This document shows, piece after piece, positions 1 to 7,062 of a stretch of 15,939 nt of DNA. The position numbers were made by a program, and so were the translations under genes. The stretch is from Chloroflexota bacterium (GTDB lineage Bacteria > Chloroflexota > Dehalococcoidia > UBA3495): positions 1-15,939 of the forward strand of contig PAMF01000013.1 of assembly GCA_002707185.1 (NCBI GenBank), given 5' to 3'. Positions within the stretch are counted from its first letter, which is position 1. Each line of letters starts with the position of its first letter. The notes beneath the pieces are model-generated. The model was not told where the DNA came from and did not search any database. It saw only the letters and a program-made list of their open reading frames with translations.

Positions 1-95
1 AAAGAGTAATGCCAATGACTGCTTGCATCATTTTAAACTCGCTGGAAATTGCTAGGGCGTGGTAAACAGGTATTGTCTATTGTTATAAACAAGTG

Positions 96-545
96 CTATT
101 TGACGGGTTGTAAACCTATTGGGTTCTCCGACATACACTTTGAGCACCACCCATGAAAATCTACTCGTTGCCAGGATACTTTAAAGCTAGAACCAGTCGA
201 TATTTGGGTTTTTAAGTCTGACACAAGTTGTTGACCGACTTCGGAATCCGAAACATTTCCACATTTAACACAGACCAAATTTACATGTGGCGCTAGATTC
301 GATTCGTATCTTGAATACTGAGGGAAAGGTAGTTCTTGGATTAAGCCACTTTTCTCTAAGACGTCGAGGGTTGAATAAATAGTTGCTAAAGTCATCGAAG
401 GGAAATGGTCTTTTACTCTCTCTAGGATTTGTTGAACTGATGGGTGATCGGTGGAATTAATTACAGCTTCCGCTATTCCCACCCTTTGAGGAGTAACACG
501 TGTGCCTGATTCTCTCAGGTGCATCGTAATCTCTTGTTGGTTCAT
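96..545 (-). CDS. Fur-family metal-responsive transcriptional regulator (Fur/PerR-like)
   Basis: A 149-residue protein of normal Fur-family length. The N-terminal winged helix ends in a recognition-helix region (about 50-72, SMTLATIYSTLDVLEKSGLI) and is followed by a C-terminal dimerisation and metal domain. Two CxxC pairs (C92/C95 and C134/C137) should form the structural Cys4 zinc site, and 'HGWCSKC' is the usual family ending. Aligned by eye to B. subtilis PerR, the regulatory site would be H34, E81, H87, N89 and D100. E81 replaces the Asp85 linked to peroxide sensing, and N89 replaces His93. That argues against a classical PerR, but whether it senses Fe, Mn, Zn or redox cannot be settled. 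ATG start at 545 with a GGAG 5 nt upstream. It is divergent from a ferric-reductase-like gene, which suggests iron-linked control of that gene and probably of itself. Confidence 0.9.
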   Translation of the reverse strand: MNQQEITMHLRESGTRVTPQRVGIAEAVINSTDHPSVQQILERVKDHFPSMTLATIYSTLDVLEKSGLIQELPFPQYSRYESNLAPHVNLVCVKCGNVSDSEVGQQLVSDLKTQISTGSSFKVSWQRVDFHGWCSKCMSENPIGLQPVK

Positions 546-578
546 GAAAACTCCGGGGTACGAAATCGTCGATAAATT

Positions 579-594
579 TAATCATTCTTGATTA
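579..594. promoter_or_regulatory. Inverted repeat TAATCA-N4-TGATTA, candidate Fur-family operator 1
   Basis: Perfect 6-bp arms at 579-584 and 589-594 around TTCT, about 35 bp upstream of the Fur-family start codon. It uses the same TGATTA half-site as the repeat at 655-674. The placement suits autoregulation; binding is inferred. Confidence 0.45.
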
Positions 595-654
595 TCGAAC
601 TGTTATTATCTCCACTATAACTCTTATTTGTTTCATCATCAACGAGGGTGATAG

Positions 655-674
655 TGATTATAAGTGGATAATCA
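655..674. promoter_or_regulatory. Inverted repeat TGATTAT-N6-ATAATCA, candidate Fur-family operator 2
   Basis: Perfect 7-bp arms at 655-661 and 668-674 with a 6-bp spacer, 60-79 bp upstream of the FhuF-like start. AT-rich arms ending in ATAATCA resemble Fur/PerR boxes, although the spacer is longer than the standard 7-1-7 layout. A TATAAC at 690-695 could be the -10 of the downstream gene, which would put this repeat over its -35 region. No convincing -35 is seen. Confidence 0.45.
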
Positions 675-733
675 GGTTGCATAGCTAGTTATAACTTAGA
701 CTAATGTTGCATATGTTTTAATAGGATAAGTAC

Positions 734-1585
734 ATGATGAATTGTCATCCCCTGGTAAAAGGTATGGATCGATTGACGCAAATCAGTCCTTATTTTCGAT
801 TGCCTGTGAAAGGTTCGGAAGCTGATGGCTGGGTAAGTGCTTATGATTTGTTTCACGAAGACAACGACCGCCTTAAGAATATGGTTCGCGATTATGGCCT
901 CGAGCATTGGGATAGTTCGAATCCCCATGTAGCTGGATCAGCTTTTTTGATCGCCTATCTTACACGATTGGTATGGCCGGTGATTGGACAGTTTGTTCTT
1001 GAACGGCGGGTCCCAGATGTTACGTTGAAGAATTTAGCGTTCCACGTAAAGGGGGGAAGTGATAGAAGATTTATAGATGGAACAGCCATGGTGATCCCCT
1101 ATTTCGCTGCTTTGAAGGATGACACTGATATACAACACGAACACGCCATTGAGGCCATAGATTATGCTAACCTTTTTACCGTCCTGAAAAGAATGTTGTT
1201 TCAAGAGAATCTGTCTCCAGTAATCGACAGTTTGACACAAATATGTCGTGCGAGTATGCCGGTTTCAAAGAATGCAGTCGCTTCTGCCTGCGCCCAGGCA
1301 TTTCGGCATTTATATCCATTTGTGGATAATCCGGGTGATTTGGCGCAACTTGCTAAAGAGTTATTTGATGACGAGTCAACTGTAGTATTTGGGCAAGTTA
1401 CAATGGAAGTCATTAAGATGGAGACCCGCAGTGGGTTGTTTGCAAGACGGTTGGGTTGCTGTTTAGCCTGGCGCACAAGTAGGTTGAATGGATATTGTTC
1501 AAATTGTATTTTGGTATCAAAGAGCGAGCAAGATAAGGCCTTCGAATTAATCGAAGATGGGGCATGGAGAGATGTCATAAAGTAG
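734..1585 (+). CDS. FhuF-like [2Fe-2S] ferric-siderophore reductase family protein
   Basis: A 283-residue soluble protein with no signal peptide. The diagnostic part is the C-terminal cysteine cluster: C242-C243, then C255 and C258 (CC-x11-C-x2-C) in 'GCCLAWRTSRLNGYCSNC'. FhuF proteins end in a similar CC-x10-C-x2-C motif that holds a [2Fe-2S] cluster used to reduce iron from ferric hydroxamate siderophores in the cytoplasm. The spacing here is one residue longer. The N-terminal part (about 60-160) is helical and not otherwise recognisable. The start is ATG at 734, with a second in-frame ATG at 737; the ribosome site (AGGATA, 723-728) is modest. The gene faces a Fur-family regulator across shared inverted repeats, which supports an iron role. 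The substrate is unknown. Confidence 0.75.
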   Translation: MMNCHPLVKGMDRLTQISPYFRLPVKGSEADGWVSAYDLFHEDNDRLKNMVRDYGLEHWDSSNPHVAGSAFLIAYLTRLVWPVIGQFVLERRVPDVTLKNLAFHVKGGSDRRFIDGTAMVIPYFAALKDDTDIQHEHAIEAIDYANLFTVLKRMLFQENLSPVIDSLTQICRASMPVSKNAVASACAQAFRHLYPFVDNPGDLAQLAKELFDDESTVVFGQVTMEVIKMETRSGLFARRLGCCLAWRTSRLNGYCSNCILVSKSEQDKAFELIEDGAWRDVIK

Positions 1586-1619
1586 GTCCTTGGAGCCAAG
1601 TTAATGATTTTGGTGAATT

Positions 1620-2468
1620 ATGGTTGTAGTCAAGCGGAAGTTACTAGGTAACACGGAGCTAGAAATACCAGAAATTGGATTAGGGACTTGGCGCTACAGT
1701 GGTGGGATAGAGCCGTTACGAGCTGGGGTCCGGTTGGGTGCGTCGCTGATAGATACAGCAGAAATGTATCGTACAGAAAGTAATGTTGGGGAGGCAATTA
1801 ACGAGATTCAGGATCAGGTATTCGTTGCCACGAAAGTCTGGGGAAGTAACTTGAAATACGATGACGTGCTAAGAGCTGCTGAACAAAGTATACGGCGCTT
1901 AGGAGTTAATATCATAGATCTTTATCAAATTCATTGGCCTAACTCGAGGGTTCCCATAAAAGAAACTATGACGGCCATGGAGCAGTTAGTAGACAGAGGT
2001 TTGGTTAAATATATCGGGGTCAGCAATTTCTCGGTCGGGGAACTGGACGAAGCAATGTCTGTTATGGAGAATTATCCTATCGTTTCGAATCAAGTCATTT
2101 ATAATCTAAAGAGGCGGGATATAGAAAGGGACATATTACCTTTCTGTTTGGAGAGAAATATATCAATATTGGCGTACACACCTTTGGCAGATGGTAGCTT
2201 GGCCAAGTCAGTGAGTTCGAATATGACGAACAAGGTTGCACGTTTATTTCACAAAGAAGATTCTGATTCTTCGGTGCTTGAATCAATAAAGGAGCAGTCA
2301 CACAAGTCCTTTGCTCAAATAGCTCTAAATTGGTGTATCTCCCATCCCGGGGTGATTGCTATTCCTAAATCTAATAGCGTCGAACGGACTGTCGAAAACT
2401 GTGGAGCGTCCGGATGGAGTTTAACAACTGAACAAATAGATGCGTTGGAAAATCTCTATCCACTCTGA
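1620..2468 (+). CDS. Aldo/keto reductase
   Basis: A 282-residue (beta/alpha)8-barrel oxidoreductase of typical AKR length. The catalytic tetrad is complete by eye: D45 and Y50 in 'DTAEMY', K72 in 'TKVW' and H105 in 'QIHWP'. The C-terminal 'IAIPKSNSVERTVEN' is the usual NADPH-binding segment. Members reduce aldehydes or ketones to alcohols with NADPH in the cytoplasm, and no specific substrate can be read from the sequence. It starts 34 nt after the FhuF-like gene and lies 73 nt before an MmgE/PrpD gene on the same strand, so the three are probably co-transcribed. The Shine-Dalgarno is weak (GGTGA just before the ATG). Confidence 0.93.
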   Translation: MVVVKRKLLGNTELEIPEIGLGTWRYSGGIEPLRAGVRLGASLIDTAEMYRTESNVGEAINEIQDQVFVATKVWGSNLKYDDVLRAAEQSIRRLGVNIIDLYQIHWPNSRVPIKETMTAMEQLVDRGLVKYIGVSNFSVGELDEAMSVMENYPIVSNQVIYNLKRRDIERDILPFCLERNISILAYTPLADGSLAKSVSSNMTNKVARLFHKEDSDSSVLESIKEQSHKSFAQIALNWCISHPGVIAIPKSNSVERTVENCGASGWSLTTEQIDALENLYPL

Positions 2469-2541
2469 AAATGGCGACAGTATCTGATATTGTTGTACCA
2501 GTCGGAGTTAATCGGTGAGATTCGGGGAATGAGAGGCCAGA

Positions 2542-3897
2542 ATGTCTAGTGATTATCTGGATTTAGTTGCTAACTTTGTACATTCTACCCACTGGGAAGA
2601 TTTATCCGCAGCGACCCGAGATGCTGCAAAAAATGTATTGATGGACACTCTTGGAGCAATATTGGCAGGTAGCCAACTTACCCAAAATGCTTCTTTGGCT
2701 AAATTAGCTCCTCATTTGGGTGGTGTTGGCGATATTCCTCTATTTGGCCATACGATGCGAACAACCACACTGGTCGCAGCTTTAGTTAATGCAACCGCTG
2801 GGGTTTCTTTAGAAGTAGATGAAGGTAATCGTCTGGGAGGCGGGCATCCATCGATCCATGTGACTCCAGCGGCTATCGCGATTGCTGAGGAATTAAAGTC
2901 GTCTGGTCCAGATCTGTTGTTAAGTTTAGTATTGGGCTACGAGGTTGTATCTCGTATAGGTTCTGGAACAACGATTCGCTTGGATGTACATTCCCATGGA
3001 ACCTGGGGAACTATCGGTTCTGCGGTGGCAACGGCTAAGCTTATGGGTTTTGATGCGGCACAAATTTTGCAGTCAATGAACATGTCATCGTCAATGAGTC
3101 CCGCAAACACTTGGACGCCATGCATTGAAGGTGCAACCATCAGAAATCTATATCCTGGTAGATCCTGCTTTAATGGAATTTTAGCCTGCCACCTGGTCGA
3201 AGCCGGTTTTACCGGGGTACGGGATGGACCAAAAGATTTATATACTAATTTACTTGGACAAGAATTTGCCCCAGGTATTGTTGTTGAAGGCTTGGGTCAA
3301 TTAAAGGCTTACCGGATAGAAAGGAACTATTTTAAAACGCATGCTTGCTGTCTTTATAATCATCCAGTATTGGACGCAGTAGAATCAATTGTCTCGAAAT
3401 ATGGATTCGGTATTGACGAGATAATTAGTATCAGAGTTCACGTGCCACCAATCGCATTGATACTAGACAACCCGGAGCCGGATAACATGCTTGCGACTAA
3501 ATTCTCTATTCCTTACGCTATTGGTGCAGCGTTAGTTTTGGGTAAAACAGATGTAACAGCGTTCCAAATCGACCATATAGATAATCCAGGTATTCAAGAA
3601 ATCGCCCGAAAAGTTCATTTAGAATCTGATTCCGCTATGGATCTCAGGCGATATGATTATCCCTCGGCTAAGGTGTCGATAGAGTTATGTGACGACCGGA
3701 ATTTCGAAGAATCCGTAATTGCCCAATATGGTGATGCGGAACATCCAATTACACAGGTTCAATTGGAAACAAAATTCTTAAATCTCGCCACGGAAGTGAT
3801 AGGTCGAGACCGTGCGGAATCGGTGTTAGAAATGGTTCAGTGCCTGGAAATAGTGACTGATATAACTGAATTGACTGGGTTATTGATCGGGAGTTGA
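2542..3897 (+). CDS. MmgE/PrpD family protein (copy A)
   Basis: A 451-residue protein covering the whole family length (all-helical domain, then an alpha/beta lid domain). The family includes 2-methylcitrate dehydratases and cis-aconitate decarboxylase. Recognisable blocks are 'MDTLGAILAG' (34-43), the active-site stretch with D93 and H102 ('EVDEGNRLGGGHPS'), and 'DVHSHGTWGTIGSA' with H150 at the second catalytic His position. 'KTHACCLYNHPVLDA' (265-279) is the conserved Cys/His block. The usual active-site Lys after these appears as R201 ('GATIRNLYPG'), a conservative change. A GAGAGG lies 5 nt before the ATG. It is the last gene of the plus-strand run and ends at a hairpin. It differs clearly from copies B and C, so a different substrate is likely. 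The reaction is probably hydration/dehydration or decarboxylation of a carboxylic acid, not defined further. Confidence 0.88.
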   Translation: MSSDYLDLVANFVHSTHWEDLSAATRDAAKNVLMDTLGAILAGSQLTQNASLAKLAPHLGGVGDIPLFGHTMRTTTLVAALVNATAGVSLEVDEGNRLGGGHPSIHVTPAAIAIAEELKSSGPDLLLSLVLGYEVVSRIGSGTTIRLDVHSHGTWGTIGSAVATAKLMGFDAAQILQSMNMSSSMSPANTWTPCIEGATIRNLYPGRSCFNGILACHLVEAGFTGVRDGPKDLYTNLLGQEFAPGIVVEGLGQLKAYRIERNYFKTHACCLYNHPVLDAVESIVSKYGFGIDEIISIRVHVPPIALILDNPEPDNMLATKFSIPYAIGAALVLGKTDVTAFQIDHIDNPGIQEIARKVHLESDSAMDLRRYDYPSAKVSIELCDDRNFEESVIAQYGDAEHPITQVQLETKFLNLATEVIGRDRAESVLEMVQCLEIVTDITELTGLLIGS

Positions 3898-3899
3898 TC

Positions 3900-3925
3900 A
3901 GGGTATTTGGGGCTTCAAATACCCT
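3900..3925. terminator. Terminator-like hairpin between convergent genes
   Basis: Perfect 10-bp stem AGGGTATTTG / CAAATACCCT around a 6-nt loop, sitting between the convergent stops at 3897 and 3938. Only a short T run follows on the plus strand (TTTT at about 3936-3939), so intrinsic termination may be weak. By symmetry it could serve both directions. Confidence 0.6.
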
Positions 3926-3937
3926 CAATCAAGTGTT

Positions 3938-4759
3938 TTAGTCTTTCAAATAAGGGTACATGGCTAGGGGAGTCGCGGCGAGGAGCCCTGCATCTACTGG
4001 TAGTGTAGTTCCAGATATCCATCTCGCCTCATCCGACGCTAAAAACAATGCTGCCCAGGCGACATCCCACGGTTCTCCATCTGTGCCTAGTGGGCCTGCT
4101 TTGCGGCGTAGCGTGAGCATTTCTTCAGAACTGTGTCTCGCAACCATAGGACTACGTATGTGTCCTGGGGCGATGCAGTTGACTCGTATATTGTCTCGGC
4201 CGTAATGGACAGCCATGGAATTGCTTAAGCCGATAATTCCCCCTTTAGAGGCTGCATAGGGATGACTTGGTCGGCCGCTGCCGGCTCTCATCCCGACTAT
4301 GGATGACAGGTTAACAATCGACCCACCTCCGTCGTCGATCATCTTTGGGATAGCGTATTTACTGGTTAACATTACGCTTTTCAGGTTAACGTCAATTACG
4401 GTGTCCCAAAATTCTTCCTCTACGTCTGTTACAGATCCGGGTCCGCTGATCCCCACGTTATTAATCAGCACATTAATCTTTCCATATTCACTTGTGGCTT
4501 TGTTGACCATCTTCTGACAGTCAGAGCTGTTAGTAACGTCTCCAACAAATAATGAAGCTTCACCGCCCTCTTCTCTTATAGTAGCGAGGGTTGCCTCCCC
4601 GTTTTTTTGGTCTCTGTCAACTAGTACAACGGATGCGCCATGTCGTGCGAAGAGAATGGAAATAGCCTGGCCTATTCCAACAAAATCCCCGCTGCCGGTA
4701 GCCCCAGCTCCTGTAATAATGGCGACCTTTCCTTCTAGTCGTGATGATTGTACGGCCAT
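3938..4759 (-). CDS. Short-chain dehydrogenase/reductase (SDR), NAD-preferring
   Basis: A 273-residue classical SDR with a Rossmann fold. The nucleotide loop runs T16-G30 but is longer than the usual TGxxxGxG: about seven extra residues (ATGSGDFV) separate TGAG from GIG. D48 at the end of strand 2 ('VLVDRD') predicts NAD(H) rather than NADP(H). Catalytic residues are N125, S153, Y168 and K172 ('YAASK'), with 'INNVG' at 99-103. A strong AAGGAGG lies just upstream of the ATG. It is 54 nt downstream of the CMD-fold gene on the same strand, so the two are probably one operon. The likely reaction is oxidation of a secondary alcohol to a ketone or the reverse. The substrate is unknown. Confidence 0.93.
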   Translation of the reverse strand: MAVQSSRLEGKVAIITGAGATGSGDFVGIGQAISILFARHGASVVLVDRDQKNGEATLATIREEGGEASLFVGDVTNSSDCQKMVNKATSEYGKINVLINNVGISGPGSVTDVEEEFWDTVIDVNLKSVMLTSKYAIPKMIDDGGGSIVNLSSIVGMRAGSGRPSHPYAASKGGIIGLSNSMAVHYGRDNIRVNCIAPGHIRSPMVARHSSEEMLTLRRKAGPLGTDGEPWDVAWAALFLASDEARWISGTTLPVDAGLLAATPLAMYPYLKD

Positions 4760-4813
4760 ATATCCTCCTTCCGGATCGTTTGAGATTATATGTTCTAGGA
4801 AATTATGCGGCTG

Positions 4814-5368
4814 TTAGGTTGGTAGCGGTAGTTCGCTTATATCTCCAGGTAATTGGAGATCCACTGCATTAGCATTGAACGCCAGCATTGTGTAAAACCC
4901 CAACAATGTTGTCAATTCAACTAATCCTCTTCTTCCGAGTAAATTTAGTAGGGTGTTAAACGTTTCGGTGGTAACACTTTTATAATTTAACAATTCGTTT
5001 GAATAAGCTATGACTATGGCTTCGTCGGATGGAACTGGTGGTAGTGTTTGCTTATCTCTAATAGCATCTAGCAACATGCCGCTCAGACCTTCTGCTCGAC
5101 CGTACTCGAAATGGGCATGCCATATGTACGGACAATTCATAGCTCTTGCTGTAAGTAACATGCCCAGTTCACGCAATTTTTGAGGAACCGTGGATTCGTT
5201 TCTCACGTAGTTGAACAGTGGTCTAGCTCGTTTGGCCATTTCAGGACTGTTTTTTAGGATAGACATCGGCCCAGTGCCTATACCGCCGGGCTCTGCTGCT
5301 ACTTCATCAAAAACCTTTTTCAGGGAATCTGGAATATCTTCTCGAGTGACAGCTGGTATACGAGCCAT
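4814..5368 (-). CDS. Carboxymuconolactone decarboxylase-fold (CMD/AhpD-like) protein
   Basis: A 184-residue all-helical protein. The block 'ELGMLLTARAMNCPYIWHAHFEYGRAEG' (67-94) matches the CMD/AhpD core. The redox CxxC of AhpD is absent: only C79 is present, with H84 and H86. That makes it a decarboxylase-like or uncharacterised member, not a peroxidase partner. Proteins of this subtype often accompany SDRs and ring-processing enzymes in catabolic clusters, which agrees with the SDR just downstream. AGAGG lies 5 nt before the ATG, and a promoter can be seen about 80 nt upstream. Substrate unknown. Confidence 0.85.
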   Translation of the reverse strand: MARIPAVTREDIPDSLKKVFDEVAAEPGGIGTGPMSILKNSPEMAKRARPLFNYVRNESTVPQKLRELGMLLTARAMNCPYIWHAHFEYGRAEGLSGMLLDAIRDKQTLPPVPSDEAIVIAYSNELLNYKSVTTETFNTLLNLLGRRGLVELTTLLGFYTMLAFNANAVDLQLPGDISELPLPT

Positions 5369-5447
5369 AATAACCTCTTTAAATAGGCGTTTATCCGGTC
5401 TTGTATGAAGGGTGTTTGCAGTTATAGGTATGTAATGTTGTCAAGGG

Positions 5448-5476
5448 AGTGTAGGTTGAGGACAAGTTGGTGTCAA
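5448..5476 (-). promoter_or_regulatory. Sigma-70-type promoter for the CMD-SDR operon
   Basis: On the minus strand TTGACA (5476-5471) is followed after 17 nt by TACACT (5453-5448). Transcription would start near 5441, giving a leader of about 70 nt before the CMD-fold gene. The 206 nt between this gene and the exporter stop at 5575 hold nothing else recognisable. Confidence 0.55.
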
Positions 5477-5574
5477 TTATGGGTCTCGCCCACAATGGGT
5501 GTTTGGGGGTGTGGCAGGAGATGGTTAACATTGTATTTGGATACCCTTTGTTTTTGATTCGTAGATCAACTTCC

Positions 5575-7056
5575 CTAAATAGGGGTAGTCTTCTCAGGTG
5601 CCCGGTCACCTTTTATGTAACTGATTGCCATACCAAGGAGCATTAGGAATCCGAGAAATCCGAAAGCCCAACGAAGACCAGATATGAATGCATCTGACAC
5701 ATCTGGAGAAACGGCCTGAAGACTTGGTTCTACCCCCTGTATTCCCATGACTATCACAACAATGGTGGTAGCAACGGCTATGCTGACTATGTTCGCTGAG
5801 TTACGCATTAAATTGGTCAGCGCCGCGATGACACCATATCGAGTGCGGTCAACTGCGCTAATGATAGAGCTGGTATTCGGCGAATGGAATAGACCTGTAC
5901 CGGCGCTTTGCATCATTAACATGACTACTATCCATAAAACTGGGAAATCAGTGGACAGGCATGTTGCTAATATGAATGCTGAGCAAGTAGATAATCCCAA
6001 CCCTGCTATGGTGAATTTCCGCCATCCAAATTTATCAGATAGGCGGCCGCTGATCGGTCCGAGTACAACCATACATAAGGCTGGAGGTATCATTAATAAC
6101 CCCATATCTCTAGGGCTCCAGCCAAGAATAGATTGTAAATAGAAAGGCATCATAAAACGAGTGGCCGAAGTGCCAAGAAACGAAATCCAACCGGCGGTTA
6201 TCCCAAGTCCTACCAATTTCGTTTTGAATAATCGGATATCTAACATGGGCGCATCTGACCTTAATTCCCACCAGATGAATAAAGAAAGCGAGCCTAAAAA
6301 CAAAATTGATCCGAATATGACTGAGGAAGAGTACCAACCTAATTGGTGGCCGTTCCCTACCAATATCAAAAACAAAAAAAGTGATATGCCCGACAATACA
6401 GCGCCTGCCCAATCAAAAGAGAATTTCTCTTGGCTTTTTACAGTGATACCTAAGTTTGTACCTTTCAGAATGATTATTGTGGCGATTATTGCTAGCAGAC
6501 CTGCGGGTATGTTGATCCAAAAGATAGATTTCCAACCCCATAAGCTGACCAACACTCCACCCAGCGCCGGTCCAATAATAGAACCCAACCCGACGACACT
6601 CAAATTAGATCCTAAAGCTTTTCCGCGTTCTTCTTCTGTGAAAGCAGATAGAATCATTGCTACTGCATTTCCCTGGAGCATAGCAGAGCCAATTCCCTGT
6701 CCCAATTTGGCGATCAGGAGCGTTGGAAAACTTGACCACCAAGGAGACCCTGCGACAGCAGCTGATAGTATGAAAATTGAGAATCCAACCAAATAAATTT
6801 TTCTTCGCCCTATCTGGTCACCTAATCTCCCCATCGGAAGTAATAACACCGCTATTGCCAGGGTTTCGGCTATAATTACCCACTGCACGGTAGGTAAATC
6901 CGTATTAAAATATTCTGCGATGGACGGCAGAGCTACTAATACACTGCCGTGCCCTAGGACTGATATAAAAGTTCCAACAGCAATTGCTCCAAATGCCCAC
7001 CATTTGAAATTAGGAGTAGTCTCCTTTGTTGATGTAATGGGATCTGGAGTATGCAT
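5575..7056 (-). CDS. MFS multidrug-type exporter, DHA2 (14-TM, EmrB/QacA-like)
   Basis: A 493-residue integral membrane protein with the length and hydrophobic pattern of 14-TM DHA2 proton antiporters. Motif A (G76-R85, 'GRLGDQIGRR') follows TM2, and motif C (about 156-167, 'GLGSIIGPALGG') marks an antiporter. Two departures are visible. The TM1 motif usually written LDxTIVNVALP reads LGHGSVLVALP here, losing the Asp. The motif B Arg is Lys (K117, 'KLGQGIG'). Export of an organic compound across the inner membrane is the likely role. Its ATG lies 6 nt after the stop of the upstream MFS gene, and an AGAGG overlaps that stop, so translation is probably coupled. Confidence 0.9.
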   Translation of the reverse strand: MHTPDPITSTKETTPNFKWWAFGAIAVGTFISVLGHGSVLVALPSIAEYFNTDLPTVQWVIIAETLAIAVLLLPMGRLGDQIGRRKIYLVGFSIFILSAAVAGSPWWSSFPTLLIAKLGQGIGSAMLQGNAVAMILSAFTEEERGKALGSNLSVVGLGSIIGPALGGVLVSLWGWKSIFWINIPAGLLAIIATIIILKGTNLGITVKSQEKFSFDWAGAVLSGISLFLFLILVGNGHQLGWYSSSVIFGSILFLGSLSLFIWWELRSDAPMLDIRLFKTKLVGLGITAGWISFLGTSATRFMMPFYLQSILGWSPRDMGLLMIPPALCMVVLGPISGRLSDKFGWRKFTIAGLGLSTCSAFILATCLSTDFPVLWIVVMLMMQSAGTGLFHSPNTSSIISAVDRTRYGVIAALTNLMRNSANIVSIAVATTIVVIVMGIQGVEPSLQAVSPDVSDAFISGLRWAFGFLGFLMLLGMAISYIKGDRAPEKTTPI

Positions 7057-7062
7057 TAGCCT

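Noticed and set aside
1..95. Window start, possible upstream gene or terminator
   Set aside because: No open frame, hairpin with T run or promoter could be supported in these bases.
1201..1599. 132-codon minus-strand frame across the FhuF-like gene
   Set aside because: It is antisense to the gene carrying the FhuF cysteine motif, and no domain is visible in its translation.
5391..5609. 72-codon minus-strand frame between the exporter and the CMD-fold gene
   Set aside because: It overlaps the end of the exporter gene and the promoter at 5448-5476, and shows no ribosome site or recognisable domain.
6161..6796. 211-codon plus-strand open frame inside the DHA2 exporter gene
   Set aside because: It lies wholly antisense to a gene with clear MFS motifs, encodes a low-complexity sequence with no recognisable domain, and has no ribosome site; a shadow frame.
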